A stretch of DNA of 64,000 nt from the NCBI GenBank assembly GCA_963777975.1, contig CAVZSO010000010.1:285047-349046 (forward strand). The letters are read 5' to 3'. This document shows, piece after piece, positions 48,012-57,767 of the stretch (position 1 is the first letter of the stretch; each line of letters opens with the position of its first letter). The translations under genes were made by a program, and so were the position numbers. This DNA comes from CSP1-4 sp963777975. Its GTDB lineage: Bacteria > Chloroflexota > Limnocylindria > Limnocylindrales > CSP1-4. The notes under the pieces were generated by a model that saw only the letters and a program-made list of their open reading frames with translations, did no database searches and was not told the DNA's origin.

Positions 48012-49166
48012 ATGCGATGGAAAGCTCTGGCGGCGGTGGCCCTCCTGGTGGCCGGCGTCGGCGCTGTGGCCTGGGCCGTGACCGGCGGGCCGAGCGCGAA
48101 CGGCGCCAGCGAGACGCAGTACCTCACGGCCGATGCCCAGACGGGGGACGTCGCCGCGACCGTGGTCGCCACGGGCGCCCTGGAACGAGCCACGACCTAC
48201 GCCCTCGCCTTCGGCCAGGCACCGACAGCCGGTGCCACCGCGACCGGCAGCGGGACCTGGTCGGTGACCGATGTCGGCGTCGCCCCCGGGGATGTCGTGA
48301 CCAAGGGCCAGACCCTGGCCACGGCTGACAGCAGCTCGTTGAAACGCGACCTCGTGGCCGCCAGGGCCAAGCTCAAGGTGGCCCAGGACCAGAAGCGATT
48401 GGCAGACACGCAGCTCGGCGACGCGACCACGACCGCCGCCAGGCGGCAGGGCCGGATCGGCGTCAACAACGCGATCGCGCAGGTGAGCGACGCACGAGCC
48501 AGCGTCAGCCAGCTCGAGGACCAGATCGCCAGGGCGACCATCGTGGCCCCGGCGGACGGCGTGGTCACGGACGTGACCATCGCGGCCGGTGCCGACGCAC
48601 CCCAGGGTGCCGCCATCGTCGTCGCCACCGGGCCCATCCGGGCAGCAGCGGACTTCGCCGAGGGCGACCTCGCCGCGCTCAAGGTCGGCCAGGCGACGAC
48701 CGTTGCCGTGGATGCCATCGGAGCGACCATCAAGGGCACCGTGGCCGCCATCGCACCCGCCGCGTCGACGTCGTCCGGCGGCTCCGTGGTCACCTATGTC
48801 GTGACCGTCGATCTGGCCGACCCGCCGGCCGATGCCCGCCCGGGCATGACGGCCAAGGTCACCGTGACCACCGATCAGGCGACCGGGGTCCTGTCCGTGC
48901 CGGCATCCGCGCTCCGCGGCTCGAACGGCGCCTATCAGGTCCTGGTCATGGGCGCCGACGGCACTACCCAGGCGCGCGACGTGACCGTCGGCCTGGTGAC
49001 GTCCGAAGCCGTCGAGATCAAGAGCGGCCTGACGCCCGGCGAGTCGGTCGTCATCGGCACCGTCGCCTCGCGCAACCAGACGACCAACACCACGAACACC
49101 GGGTTCCCGGGTGCTGGCGGTGGCTTCCGGGGAGGCGGTGGCCAGGAACAGGTGATCCGGCCATGA
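48012..49166 (+). CDS. MacA/HlyD-type membrane fusion (periplasmic adaptor-like) protein
   Basis: 384 residues. A signal or anchor helix (ALAAVALLVAGVGAVAWAV) is followed by a lipoyl-like half motif (VGVAPGDVVTKGQTLATADS), an alpha-hairpin coiled coil (~100-165), the second lipoyl half (ATIVAPADGVVTDVTIAAGA), a beta-barrel and a membrane-proximal domain (LSVPASALRGSNGAYQVLVM). The C-terminus is Gly-rich. It pairs with the ATPase and permease genes that follow by ATGA overlaps, forming a MacAB-like export or lipoprotein-handling system. Confidence 0.88.
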   Translation: MRWKALAAVALLVAGVGAVAWAVTGGPSANGASETQYLTADAQTGDVAATVVATGALERATTYALAFGQAPTAGATATGSGTWSVTDVGVAPGDVVTKGQTLATADSSSLKRDLVAARAKLKVAQDQKRLADTQLGDATTTAARRQGRIGVNNAIAQVSDARASVSQLEDQIARATIVAPADGVVTDVTIAAGADAPQGAAIVVATGPIRAAADFAEGDLAALKVGQATTVAVDAIGATIKGTVAAIAPAASTSSGGSVVTYVVTVDLADPPADARPGMTAKVTVTTDQATGVLSVPASALRGSNGAYQVLVMGADGTTQARDVTVGLVTSEAVEIKSGLTPGESVVIGTVASRNQTTNTTNTGFPGAGGGFRGGGGQEQVIRP

Positions 49167-49837
49167 GCGACCCGGTCATCTCCCTCCAGGACGTCCATCG
49201 CGTCTACCACACCGGTCGCGTCGATGTCCGTGCCCTCGATGGCCTCGATCTGACGATCGAGCATGGCGAGTTCCTGGCCGTGGTCGGTCCGTCCGGGTCG
49301 GGCAAGTCGACGCTCATGAACATCGTCGGTTGCCTGGACCGACCGACCGGTGGCCGCTATCTCCTCGACGGCCTCGACGTCGCGGAGCTCGACGACGACG
49401 GCCTGGCTGCGTTGCGGAGTCGCTCGATCGGGTTCGTCTTCCAGTCGTACAACCTCCTGCCACGAACGACCGCGCTCGAGAACGTGGCCACGCCGCTCGC
49501 CTACCAGGGCATCCGGCGGCAGGAGCGCGAGGCGCGGGCGCGGGAGGCGCTCGAGCGGCTGGGTCTCGGCGACCGGCTGACCCATGAGCCGGCCGAGCTC
49601 TCCGGCGGCCAGCAGCAGCGTGTCGCCATCGCGCGCGCGCTGGTCACCGAGCCGGCCATCATCCTCGCCGACGAGCCGACCGGGAACCTCGACAGCACCA
49701 GCGGTGCCGAGGTCATGGGCATCTTGCGCGAGCTGCATGCCAGCGGCCGCACCGTGCTGCTCATCACCCACGACGCGGACGTGGCCACGTTCGCCGACCG
49801 GCAGGTCCACGTCCGCGATGGACGGCTCGTGGCATGA
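49163..49837 (+). CDS. MacB/LolD-type ABC transporter ATP-binding protein
   Basis: 224 residues. Walker A GPSGSGKST, Q-loop FVFQSYNLLPR, signature LSGGQQQR, Walker B ILADEPTGNLD and switch LITHDAD are all intact. The length and the LLPRTTALENV motif mark the LolD/MacB subgroup that works with FtsX-type permeases. It is translationally coupled to both neighbours through ATGA overlaps. Confidence 0.94.
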   Translation: MSDPVISLQDVHRVYHTGRVDVRALDGLDLTIEHGEFLAVVGPSGSGKSTLMNIVGCLDRPTGGRYLLDGLDVAELDDDGLAALRSRSIGFVFQSYNLLPRTTALENVATPLAYQGIRRQEREARAREALERLGLGDRLTHEPAELSGGQQQRVAIARALVTEPAIILADEPTGNLDSTSGAEVMGILRELHASGRTVLLITHDADVATFADRQVHVRDGRLVA

Positions 49838-51045
49838 CCTTCTTCGACCTCGTCCGATTGGCCCTCGGTCGCCTGGGCGCCAGTCGGTTGAGAACGCTGC
49901 TGACGATGCTCGGCGTCATCATCGGCGTCGCCTCCGTCGTCTCGCTGGTCGCCGTCGGGCAGGGCGCCACCAGCGGCATCACGTCGCGCCTCGAGGGCCT
50001 CGGGACCAACCTCCTGACCGTCAATCCGGGCAGCTCGTTCAGCGGCGCCACACGCGGCGCGGCGGGATCGGCGACGACCCTGACGCTCGCCGACGCGGAT
50101 GCCATCCGCGCGCTCGACGGCGTCGGTGGCGTCGCCCCCGAGCTGACGACGCAGAAGCTCGTCGTGGCCGGTGACCAGAACACGACGACGAGCATCATCG
50201 GCACCACGGCCGACTATGCCGCCGTCCGAAGCGAGACCATGTGGCAGGGCAGCTTCCTGACCGGGCCGGAGGTCGAGCATGACCTGCGGGTGGCGGTCCT
50301 GGGCTCGTCGACCGCCGATACGCTCGGCCTGGGCGCGGAGGCCGTCGGCAGCGAGATCGCCATCGGCGGCATCCCCTTCCAGGTCGTCGGCATCCTGCAG
50401 CCCAAGGGCGGCTCGGGCTTCCTCAACCAGGACGACAAGGTCCTGGTGCCCGTTGGCGCCGTCCGCGACCACTTCGTGGGCGGCGACTCGGTGCGCTCGA
50501 TCGGCGTCAGCGTCGCTGACGCGGATCAGATCGACCTGGTCAAGGCGCTGACGACGACGACGCTCGAGGCACGCCACGGCATCGCCTCGGGTGAGGCCGA
50601 CGACTTCACCGTCCTCGACCAGGCCCAGCTCCTCTCGACGGTGCAGTCGGTGACCGCGCTGCTCTCGGTCCTGCTGGCCGGCATCGCCTCGATCTCGCTC
50701 ATCGTCGGTGGCATCGGGATCATGAACATCATGCTCGTCTCGGTGCGCGAGCGGACGCGCGAGATCGGCATCCGCAAGGCGGTCGGCGCCCGGAGCCGCG
50801 ACATCCTGCTGCAGTTCCTCATCGAAGCCCTGACGCTGTCGCTCATCGGCGGCTGCATCGGCATCGTCGTCGGACTGGCGATGACCGCCCTCATCGGCGC
50901 CATCGCGGGCTGGGGCTTCATCTTCAGCCCCTTGGTGATCGTCGTGGCGGTCGCCTTCAGCCTCGCGGTCGGCGTCATCTTCGGCGTCTGGCCAGCTCGC
51001 CAGGCCGCCCGCCTCGACCCCATCGCCGCACTCCACTACGAATGA
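49834..51045 (+). CDS. MacB-like FtsX-family ABC permease
   Basis: 403 residues. One N-terminal helix (LLTMLGVIIGVASVVSLVAV) is followed by a large extracytoplasmic MacB_PCD domain (~60-270) and three C-terminal helices. The FtsX core contains GIGIMNIMLVSVRERTREIG and GIRKAVGARSRDILLQFLIE. The final residues, PARQAARLDPIAALHYE, are the conserved MacB tail. With the ATPase and adaptor this is a mechanotransmission-type exporter. Confidence 0.94.
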   Translation: MTFFDLVRLALGRLGASRLRTLLTMLGVIIGVASVVSLVAVGQGATSGITSRLEGLGTNLLTVNPGSSFSGATRGAAGSATTLTLADADAIRALDGVGGVAPELTTQKLVVAGDQNTTTSIIGTTADYAAVRSETMWQGSFLTGPEVEHDLRVAVLGSSTADTLGLGAEAVGSEIAIGGIPFQVVGILQPKGGSGFLNQDDKVLVPVGAVRDHFVGGDSVRSIGVSVADADQIDLVKALTTTTLEARHGIASGEADDFTVLDQAQLLSTVQSVTALLSVLLAGIASISLIVGGIGIMNIMLVSVRERTREIGIRKAVGARSRDILLQFLIEALTLSLIGGCIGIVVGLAMTALIGAIAGWGFIFSPLVIVVAVAFSLAVGVIFGVWPARQAARLDPIAALHYE

Positions 51046-51061
51046 CGAAAGGACGATCCCG

Positions 51062-51727
51062 ATGACCGACTCGAACCCGCAGCCGCCTGCCAGCCAGGAG
51101 CCGACGCCAGCCACGCCAGTCTGGGCGGCTCCAGCCGGGCCGGCACCAACGCCCGCGCCGACCACGCCGGCGCCGGCCGTGCCGACGTCGTCGTCCGGGT
51201 CCGCCTCGTCCGCGCAGAAGGCGAAGCCACGGCGGGGTCTGATCGACATCCTCCTCGTCGTCGGGGTCGTCGTCGCCCTGGCCGGCATCGGCTTCGCCGT
51301 CGGGCGGCTGACCGCTCCGGCCGCGACGGCCTTCGGTCAGGGCCGTGGTGGCCAGTTCAACGGCAACGGCCAGTTCAACGGGCAGGGCCCCGGCGCCGGC
51401 CAGAACGGTGGCAACGGAACGGCCGGCGGACGCGGCTTCCTTGGCGGCGGCGGGTTGGCGGTGAGCGGCAAGGTGACCGAGCTGACGGCCGACCACGTGA
51501 CACTCCAGCTCGCCAACGGACAGGCCATCACGGTCGCCGTCGATGGCTCGACCTCCTACCACCAGCAGACCAGCGCCTCCGCCGCCGATGTGCAGACCGG
51601 CGACACGGTCATCGTCCAGGTCCAGCGGGGTGCGGCGCCAGGTGCCTCGCCCTCGCCCGGCAATGCCGGTCGCCAGGGCGGCTTCGGCGGCGCCACCGCC
51701 TCGGACATCACGGTCACCGCGCCATAG
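51062..51727 (+). CDS. Membrane protein with Pro-rich cytosolic tail, Gly-rich linker and DUF5666-like C-terminal domain
   Basis: 221 residues. A ~60-residue Pro/Ala/Thr-rich N-terminus and a basic stretch (KAKPRRG) precede one membrane helix (LIDILLVVGVVVALAGIGFAVG). A Gly/Gln/Asn-rich segment follows, then a small beta domain: SGKVTELTADHVTLQLANGQ and QTGDTVIVQVQRG (DUF5666/OB-like). It starts 16 bp after the MacB-like gene and is probably part of that operon. A second gene with the same plan lies at 56590. Confidence 0.7.
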   Translation: MTDSNPQPPASQEPTPATPVWAAPAGPAPTPAPTTPAPAVPTSSSGSASSAQKAKPRRGLIDILLVVGVVVALAGIGFAVGRLTAPAATAFGQGRGGQFNGNGQFNGQGPGAGQNGGNGTAGGRGFLGGGGLAVSGKVTELTADHVTLQLANGQAITVAVDGSTSYHQQTSASAADVQTGDTVIVQVQRGAAPGASPSPGNAGRQGGFGGATASDITVTAP

Positions 51728-51911
51728 CCAGCAGCGCAGGCCCTCGCCGGTCCGTCGAGCCCGGCACGTCGGGGTCGCCACGACCGCGGACCCGTGCATG
51801 CCTGCACGCGTCGGACGGGGGCAGGCCGAGAAGGCGGCGTATCCTGCCGCCGACGGTTCCTGACCGGCTGCCCGACTTGGCGGCCGCTTGACCGTCGGCC
51901 CCGAGGCAGCC

Positions 51912-52835
51912 ATGGCCGACTACGACGAAGCCGCCCTGCTGATCGAGCTCGAGCCCGAGGCAGGACGCCTGCTCGACCGCCACCTCGAGGTGGCCGCCGA
52001 GTGGTTCCCCCACGACTTCATCCCCTATCGACTCGGGCGTGACTTCGACAAGGAGCCCTGGACCCCCGAGCAGCCGCGTCTGACCGGTGTCGCCCAGACG
52101 GCCTTCGAGGTCGGCCTCTTGACCGAGGACAACCTGCCCAGCTACCACCGTCTCATCCACGGCATGTTCGGCAAGGGCGAGGGCGCCTGGATCACGTGGG
52201 TCGGGCGCTGGACCGCCGAAGAGGGTCGGCACGCCATCGTGCTCCGCGACTACCTGATGGTGACCCGCAACATCGACCCGGTGGCGCTCGAGCGGGGGCG
52301 CATGACGCAGCTCCAGACCGGCTACGACCACGATGCGCCGGATACGCTCCATGGCCTCGCCTACGTCGCCTTCCAGGAGCTGGCCACGCGCATCTCGCAC
52401 CGCAACACCGGACGCTACTCGTCCGATCCGGTGGCCGACCGGATCATGGCCCGCATCGCTGCCGACGAGAACCTGCACATGGTCTTCTATCGCGACGCGC
52501 TCTCGGCCGCCCTCAAGATCGAGCCCTCGGCCGCGGTCCGCGCGATCGTCGACGAGGTGCTCGCCTTCCAGATGCCCGGCGCCGGCATCCCCGGCTTCAT
52601 CCGCAAGGCGGCCCAGATCGCCACGGCGGGCATCTACAACCTGCGCGTCCACCGCGACGAGGTCCTCATGCCCATCATCCGGCACTGGCGCATCTTCGAG
52701 CTGGAGGGCCTCGACGCCGCGGCCGAGGATGCGCGACGACGGCTGGCAGAGCACCTCGAGGCCCTCGAGATCGCCGCCCAGCGCTTCGAGGAGCGCCTGG
52801 CGCGCAAGGGTGGGTCGGCGGCGCTCGTCGGTTAG
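51912..52835 (+). CDS. Acyl-[acyl-carrier-protein] desaturase (plant/mycobacterial DesA type)
   Basis: 307 residues from the ATG at 51912. The four-helix di-iron desaturase core has the metal motifs DENLPSYHRL-type first Glu, TAEEGRHAIVLRDYL (EExxH) and AADENLHMVFYRD (DExxH). It is soluble, without membrane helices, and matches ACP-dependent fatty-acid desaturases. It inserts a double bond into acyl-ACP using O2 and reduced ferredoxin, so it implies an aerobic lifestyle. The 184 bp upstream hold no other gene. Confidence 0.9.
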   Translation: MADYDEAALLIELEPEAGRLLDRHLEVAAEWFPHDFIPYRLGRDFDKEPWTPEQPRLTGVAQTAFEVGLLTEDNLPSYHRLIHGMFGKGEGAWITWVGRWTAEEGRHAIVLRDYLMVTRNIDPVALERGRMTQLQTGYDHDAPDTLHGLAYVAFQELATRISHRNTGRYSSDPVADRIMARIAADENLHMVFYRDALSAALKIEPSAAVRAIVDEVLAFQMPGAGIPGFIRKAAQIATAGIYNLRVHRDEVLMPIIRHWRIFELEGLDAAAEDARRRLAEHLEALEIAAQRFEERLARKGGSAALVG

Positions 52836-52918
52836 CCGAAGCCCTCGCGCCCCAGGTCAGCGTCGGGTACGCTCGCGGTCAGAGGCCCGATGGGTCGGGC
52901 ACCTCGCGAGGTCGTTCG

Positions 52919-55900
52919 GTGATCTGTTCGAATTGCGGCACTGAGAACGTCGTCGGCGCGAAGTTCTGCTCCGAGTGCGCGACGCGCCTGGCCGTGGCCT
53001 GCCCGTCCTGCGGCACGGCCAACGGACCGACGGCCAAGTTCTGCTCCGAGTGCGCGACGCCGCTGTCCGCCGGCGCGGTGGCGTCGTCTAGCCAGGGCCG
53101 GATGGCCGCGGCATCGATCGCCGAGCGGAGGCTGGTCAGCGTCCTGTTCGCCGACCTCGTTGGTTTCACGCCCTTCGCCGAGGGACGTGACGCCGAAGAG
53201 GTGCGCGAGACGCTGTCGCGCTACTTCGACATCGCCCGCGAGATCATCGACCGCTACGGCGGCACCGTCGAGAAGTTCATCGGCGACGCCGTGATGGCGG
53301 TCTGGGGCGCTCCGATCGCTCGTGAGGACGACGCCGAGCGGGCCGTGCGTGCCGCCATCGACCTGGTCGACGCCGTGACCACGCTCGCGCCCGGCATCCA
53401 GGCGCGGGCCGGGGTCCTGACCGGCGAGGCTGCTGTCAATCTCGGCGCGGTGGGTGAAGGGATGGTCGCCGGGGACCTGGTCAACACGGCCGCGCGGCTC
53501 CAGTCGGTGGCACCGGTGGGGACCGTCCTCGTTGGCGAGGCGACGCAGCGAGCTGCCGCGTCGGCCATCAGCTTCGAGCCCGTCGGCGAGCAGCTGCTCA
53601 AGGGCAAGGCCAGCCCGGTACCTGCCTGGCGGGCGATGCGCGTCGTGGCTCAGCGTGGAGGCCACGGTCGTTCCGACCTGCCCGAGCCGCCGTTCGTCGG
53701 CCGCGAGGACGAGTTCCGGTTCCTCAAGGCTGCGCTCGACGCCGCGGGTCGAGATCGGCGGGCACGCCTGATCTCGATCACGGGACCAGGCGGCATCGGC
53801 AAGAGCCGGCTCGCCTGGGAGTTCGAGAAGTACATCGACGGCGTCGCCCTCGACATCTACTGGCACCGCGGGCGCTCACCGGCCTACGGAGACGGCATCA
53901 CGTTCTGGGCGCTGGGCGAGATGGTTCGGCGCCGCGCCGGGCTCGTCGAAGGGGACGACGAGTCCACGACCCGCTCACGCATCGCAACGACGGTGGCGGA
54001 GTACGTCCCCGAAGCCGACGACCGGCGCTGGGTCGAACCGGCGCTCCTGACCCTCCTCGGCCTCGAGCCGGCGCCGAGCGGCGGGCGCGAGATGCTCTTC
54101 GCAGCCTGGCGCATCTTCTTCGAGCGCATCGCTGCGCGCGGCACGACCATCCTCCTCTTCGAGGATCTGCAGTGGGCGGACAGCGGGCTGCTCGACTTCA
54201 TCGAACAGCTCCTCGAGTGGTCGAAGGGCGTGCCACTGCTGGTCGTGACCCTCGCCAGGCCGGAGCTCTTCGATCGCCGACCCGACTGGGGGAGTGGCAC
54301 GCGTCACGCGACCTCGATCGCCCTCGAGCCGCTCGTCCGATGCGGCCATGCGCGAGCTGCTGGCGGGCTTCGTGCCGGGCTTGCCGGACGCGGCCGTGGC
54401 GACCATCCTCGGTCGCGCCGATGGTGTACCGCTGTACGCCGTCGAGACGGTTCGCGCCCTCGTCGCCGATGGACGCCTCGAGCGCGTCGGCCATGGCTAT
54501 CGCCCGATCGGCGAGCTTGGCGAGCTGAGCATCCCCGAGACGTTGCGCTCCCTGATCGCCTCGCGGCTCGACTCGCTCGAGCCGGTCGATCGCGCGCTCC
54601 TCCAGGATGCGTCGGTGCTCGGGCAGGTCTTCACCATCGCCAACTTGGTGGCGGTGGCCGGCGGACTGACCGCAGACTTGGCCAGCGACGAGATCGAGCC
54701 CCACCTCCGTGGCCTGGTGCGACGCGAGCTGCTCGAGGTCGAAGCCGACCCGCGCTCGCCTGAGCGCGGACGGTACCGCTTCGTTCAGGCGCTCATCCGC
54801 GAGGTCGCCTACGGGACCCTCGCCCGACGCGAGCGGCGGTCGAGGCATCTCGCGGCGGCCCGGGCATACGAGGCCCTCGGTGAGGATGAGCTCGCCGGTG
54901 CCCTGGCCGGGCACTACCTCGCGGCCTACGAGGCTTCGGCACCAGGCCCCGAGGCGGATGCCGTCGCCGTCCAGGCGCGGATCGCCTTGCGAGGCGCCGC
55001 GGACCGAGCCATCGCGCTCGGCGGACATGATCAGGCCGTCGCCTACCTCCAGCAGGCGCTGGCGGTGACGGTGGATCCGGCCGAGCGCGGCTCGTTGCTG
55101 GATCAGGCGGCCAGGTCCGCATCCGAGGCTGGTGACCACGAGCGAAGCCGAGGCGTTTGCGCGCGAGGCGATCGAGGCCCATCGGGGGTCGGCCGACGCC
55201 ACGGCGACCGGCGCTGGCCACGGCGCGCCTGGGCGAGGTGCTGCTCAATGGCGGGCGTGTGGCGCAGGCACTCGAGGTGCTCGAGCACGCCGTCGCCCAG
55301 CTACCCGAGAGCGCCCCGGATGAGCCGCGAGCGCGCCTCTTGAGCCACCTCTCACGCGCCTACATGCGGCAGGGCATCCCTGAGCGAGCGATCGAGGTCG
55401 CTGATCAGGTGCTGCCCATCGCCGAGCACCTGCGCCTCGACGAGGTCATCGCCGACGTCTTCAACAACAAGGGCTCGGCGATGGGCTACCTCGACCGCAA
55501 CCAGGAGGCGGCCGCGTTGCTCGACGCGGCGGTCCGGATCGCCCATGCCGGTGATTTCGTGGGCACGGAGCTGCGAGCGCGCAACAACCAGGCCAGCACA
55601 GCGTTCACCATGGACCCGTCGGGCGCCAGTCAAAAGGCTCGCGAGGCGCTCGAGCTGGCCCGCCGAGTCGGAAGTCGCGCCAGCGCTGAGTGGGTGCTCC
55701 AGCTCGTCCTCGTCACGGCCTGGCTGGAGGCCAAGGACTGGGACGGGGCCCTCGAGGAAGGTCGCGAGGCCCTCGCCGTCGCCCGCGACATCGCGACGCA
55801 GGGCCAGCTCCATTCCTCGATGGCCGCCATCCGGGTCGCCCGCGGTGACCCGTGTGACGACGCGCTCGACGTTCTCGAGGCGGCGGCGAAGGTCAGCGGC

Positions 55901-56449
55901 GACCCAAACATCCAGTCGGCCCTGGATGCTCTGCTCGCCGACCGCGGCGTGCTCGTGGGAGATCTCGAGGCCGCGCTGGCGGCCTGCAAGCGGGTCACGG
56001 CTTTCACGCCGATGGCCCGGATCTACCTGCCCGAGGCCTGGCGGGTGGCCGGCATGCTCGGCGATGCCGAGACGGTACGGTCCCTGTTGAACGAGTACGG
56101 GGCACAACCATCGAGCGGCTGGCCGACCCAGGTCGCCGATCGACGGACCGGTGAGGCGACGCTGATGGCGCTGACCGGCGACCAGGATGGCGCGCTCGCG
56201 GCGTTCCGGGCCGCGATCGACGCCTACCGCATCGTCGGCTACGACTTCGTCGTCGCGCGGATCATCCTCGATGCCACCCACCTGCTCGGCGGCCAGGTCG
56301 TTGGCGACGCGCTCGTGGCTGAAGCACGCGCGACCTTCGAGTCGATCGGCGCCACGCCGTACCTCGAACGACTCGACGCCGAGCTGGCTCGGTCATCGAC
56401 AGCGCCGACGAAGAGCCGCTCCACGGCATCCTCGCCGATCAGCGCCTGA
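52919..56449 (+). CDS. Zinc-ribbon/class III adenylate cyclase/AAA ATPase/TPR signalling protein, three frame breaks
   Basis: About 1,176 residues from a GTG at 52919. Two zinc ribbons (C-x2-C...C-x2-C, twice) open the protein. A class III cyclase domain follows, with ERRLVSVLFADLVGFTPFAE and the metal Asp in FIGDAVMAVWG. An AAA/STAND ATPase has Walker A GPGGIGKSRL and Walker B TILLFEDLQWAD, and a long TPR region ends the protein (LLNGGRVAQALEVLEHAVAQ and on). Breaks near 54338, 55140 and 55210 each need one base removed; the first restores LEPLSDAAMRELLAGF. The architecture is that of cyclase-containing LuxR/AfsR-like sensors. Signal unknown. Confidence 0.88.
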
Positions 56450-56589
56450 ACCAGCGCGCTCGCCGCCCATACCGCCCTTGCCTGGGCGCGCGTCCGATCG
56501 CGCGGCGCCAGATTCAGGGCATCGTCAGGCTGCCAGACGAGGCTTCGAGCTGAGATCAGTCAGCCATCCTCTTCGAAGGGAGCCTCCCC

Positions 56590-57225
56590 GTGACCGACCC
56601 AAGCACCGGACCGCAGCCCGCGCCCGACCCGACGCCGGAGCCGACCGGCCCGCCCACTGACCCCGTCTGGTCGCCGCCGAGTCCGCCCCCCGACACGGCC
56701 GAGGGCGTCGTCGCCAGCCCGGCGGTCGGCACGCCAGCCGCGAGCCCAGAGCCCATGACGGCCGCGACGCCGGCCGGCGGGACGACGACCTCTCAGCCTC
56801 CGGGCCGACGCAGATGGCTCGAGGTCGCCCTCCTGATCGGCGCCTTCGTGGTCGTCGGCGGTATCGGCTTCGCGGCCGGGCGGACCATCGATGACCAGGG
56901 TGGCCGAGGGCGCGGCTCGACCCACATGATCGTCGGCGACCAGGGCCAGGGCGGACAGCGCCAGAACCGCCAACAGCTCCCCGGCCGCGGCATGTTCCCC
57001 GGCGGCGGGTTCGGACCCGGCGACGGCTCGGGTGGCTTCCGCCAGGGCGGACCCGAGGGCCAGTCGCCAGGTGGTCGGATGCCAGGCGGGCAGTTCCCGA
57101 TGGGACCGCTGCCCGGCGGGCGCATGCTGCCCGGCTACGGACCGCAGCCAGGCGCCACCGCGGCGCCCAACGCTACGCAGGCACCGCTCGCGACGCCGAC
57201 GCCGAGCGCCAGCCCGGCCCAGTAG
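56590..57225 (+). CDS. Pro-rich/Gly-rich single-pass membrane protein
   Basis: 211 residues from a GTG at 56590, with a GGGAG site ~8 bp upstream. The ~75-residue Pro/Thr-rich N-terminus and a GRRRW stretch precede one helix (LEVALLIGAFVVVGGIGFAAG), then a long Gly/Gln/Pro-rich tail (GGQRQNRQQLPGRGMFPGGG). It shares the N-terminal plan and helix position with the protein at 51062 but lacks the DUF5666-like domain. Function unknown. Confidence 0.6.
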   Translation: MTDPSTGPQPAPDPTPEPTGPPTDPVWSPPSPPPDTAEGVVASPAVGTPAASPEPMTAATPAGGTTTSQPPGRRRWLEVALLIGAFVVVGGIGFAAGRTIDDQGGRGRGSTHMIVGDQGQGGQRQNRQQLPGRGMFPGGGFGPGDGSGGFRQGGPEGQSPGGRMPGGQFPMGPLPGGRMLPGYGPQPGATAAPNATQAPLATPTPSASPAQ

Positions 57226-57631
57226 GACCAGAGCCTGAGGCGTCAGTCGACGGGTCGAGGATCGCCTCGGCCTCCATCTCGACCTTCCAGCGCGGATCCA
57301 GCAGGCCGGCCACCACGACCATCGTGCTGGCCGGCCTGACCTCGCCGAACACCCGGCCGTGGGCCGCGGAGACGGCGGCCTCGTCGGCTCGATCGACCAG
57401 GTAGCTGCGCGTCCGGACGACGTGCTCGGCGCCCGCACCCGCCTGGGCGAGGGCGGCCAGGATGATCTCGAGACAGCGATCGGCCTGGACGCCCGCGTCG
57501 GGGTCGCACGAGCCGTCCGGCCAGATGGGAGCCGTACCCGAGACCAGCACGCGGTCGGCGATACGGATGGCGCGGCTGAAGCCGACCGTCCGTTCGTAGG
57601 GCGAGCCCGAGGAGATGCGCTGTCGGCTCAT
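57173..57631 (-). CDS. RidA/YjgF-family protein
   Basis: 152 residues from the ATG at 57631, longer than the usual ~130 because of a Gly/Ser-rich tail. The RidA fold is shown by AIRIADRVLVSGTAPI, ADRCLEIILAALAQAGAG, VVRTRSYLVDRADEAAV and RPASTMVVVAGLLDPRWKVEMEAEA, where the Arg and Glu match the substrate-binding positions. RidA hydrolyses reactive enamine/imine intermediates of PLP enzymes. The 3' end overlaps that of the convergent upstream gene by ~50 bp. Confidence 0.87.
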   Translation of the reverse strand: MSRQRISSGSPYERTVGFSRAIRIADRVLVSGTAPIWPDGSCDPDAGVQADRCLEIILAALAQAGAGAEHVVRTRSYLVDRADEAAVSAAHGRVFGEVRPASTMVVVAGLLDPRWKVEMEAEAILDPSTDASGSGPTGPGWRSASASRAVPA

Positions 57632-57710
57632 GCCGCCAAGGGTACCCATCACGCCAGCGCGCGGGCCGGCGTTCTGAGCAGGATTCCGGTCTTTCATCGA
57701 GACTGTCGCT

Positions 57711-57747
57711 GTCCGCCGGCGCGGACCCCCCCTCTGCGCCGGCGGAC
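57711..57747 (-). terminator. Hairpin at the 3' end of the LtrA gene
   Basis: A perfect 12-bp inverted repeat (GTCCGCCGGCGC and its complement) with a 13-nt loop lies 21 bp after the LtrA stop, just upstream of the RidA start. There is no T-run. Confidence 0.55.
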
Positions 57748-57767
57748 GCTTCCTGCCTGGCGGCGGA

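Noticed and set aside
54198..56281. Minus-strand frames opposite the cyclase gene
   Set aside because: Shadows of the TPR/AAA coding region.
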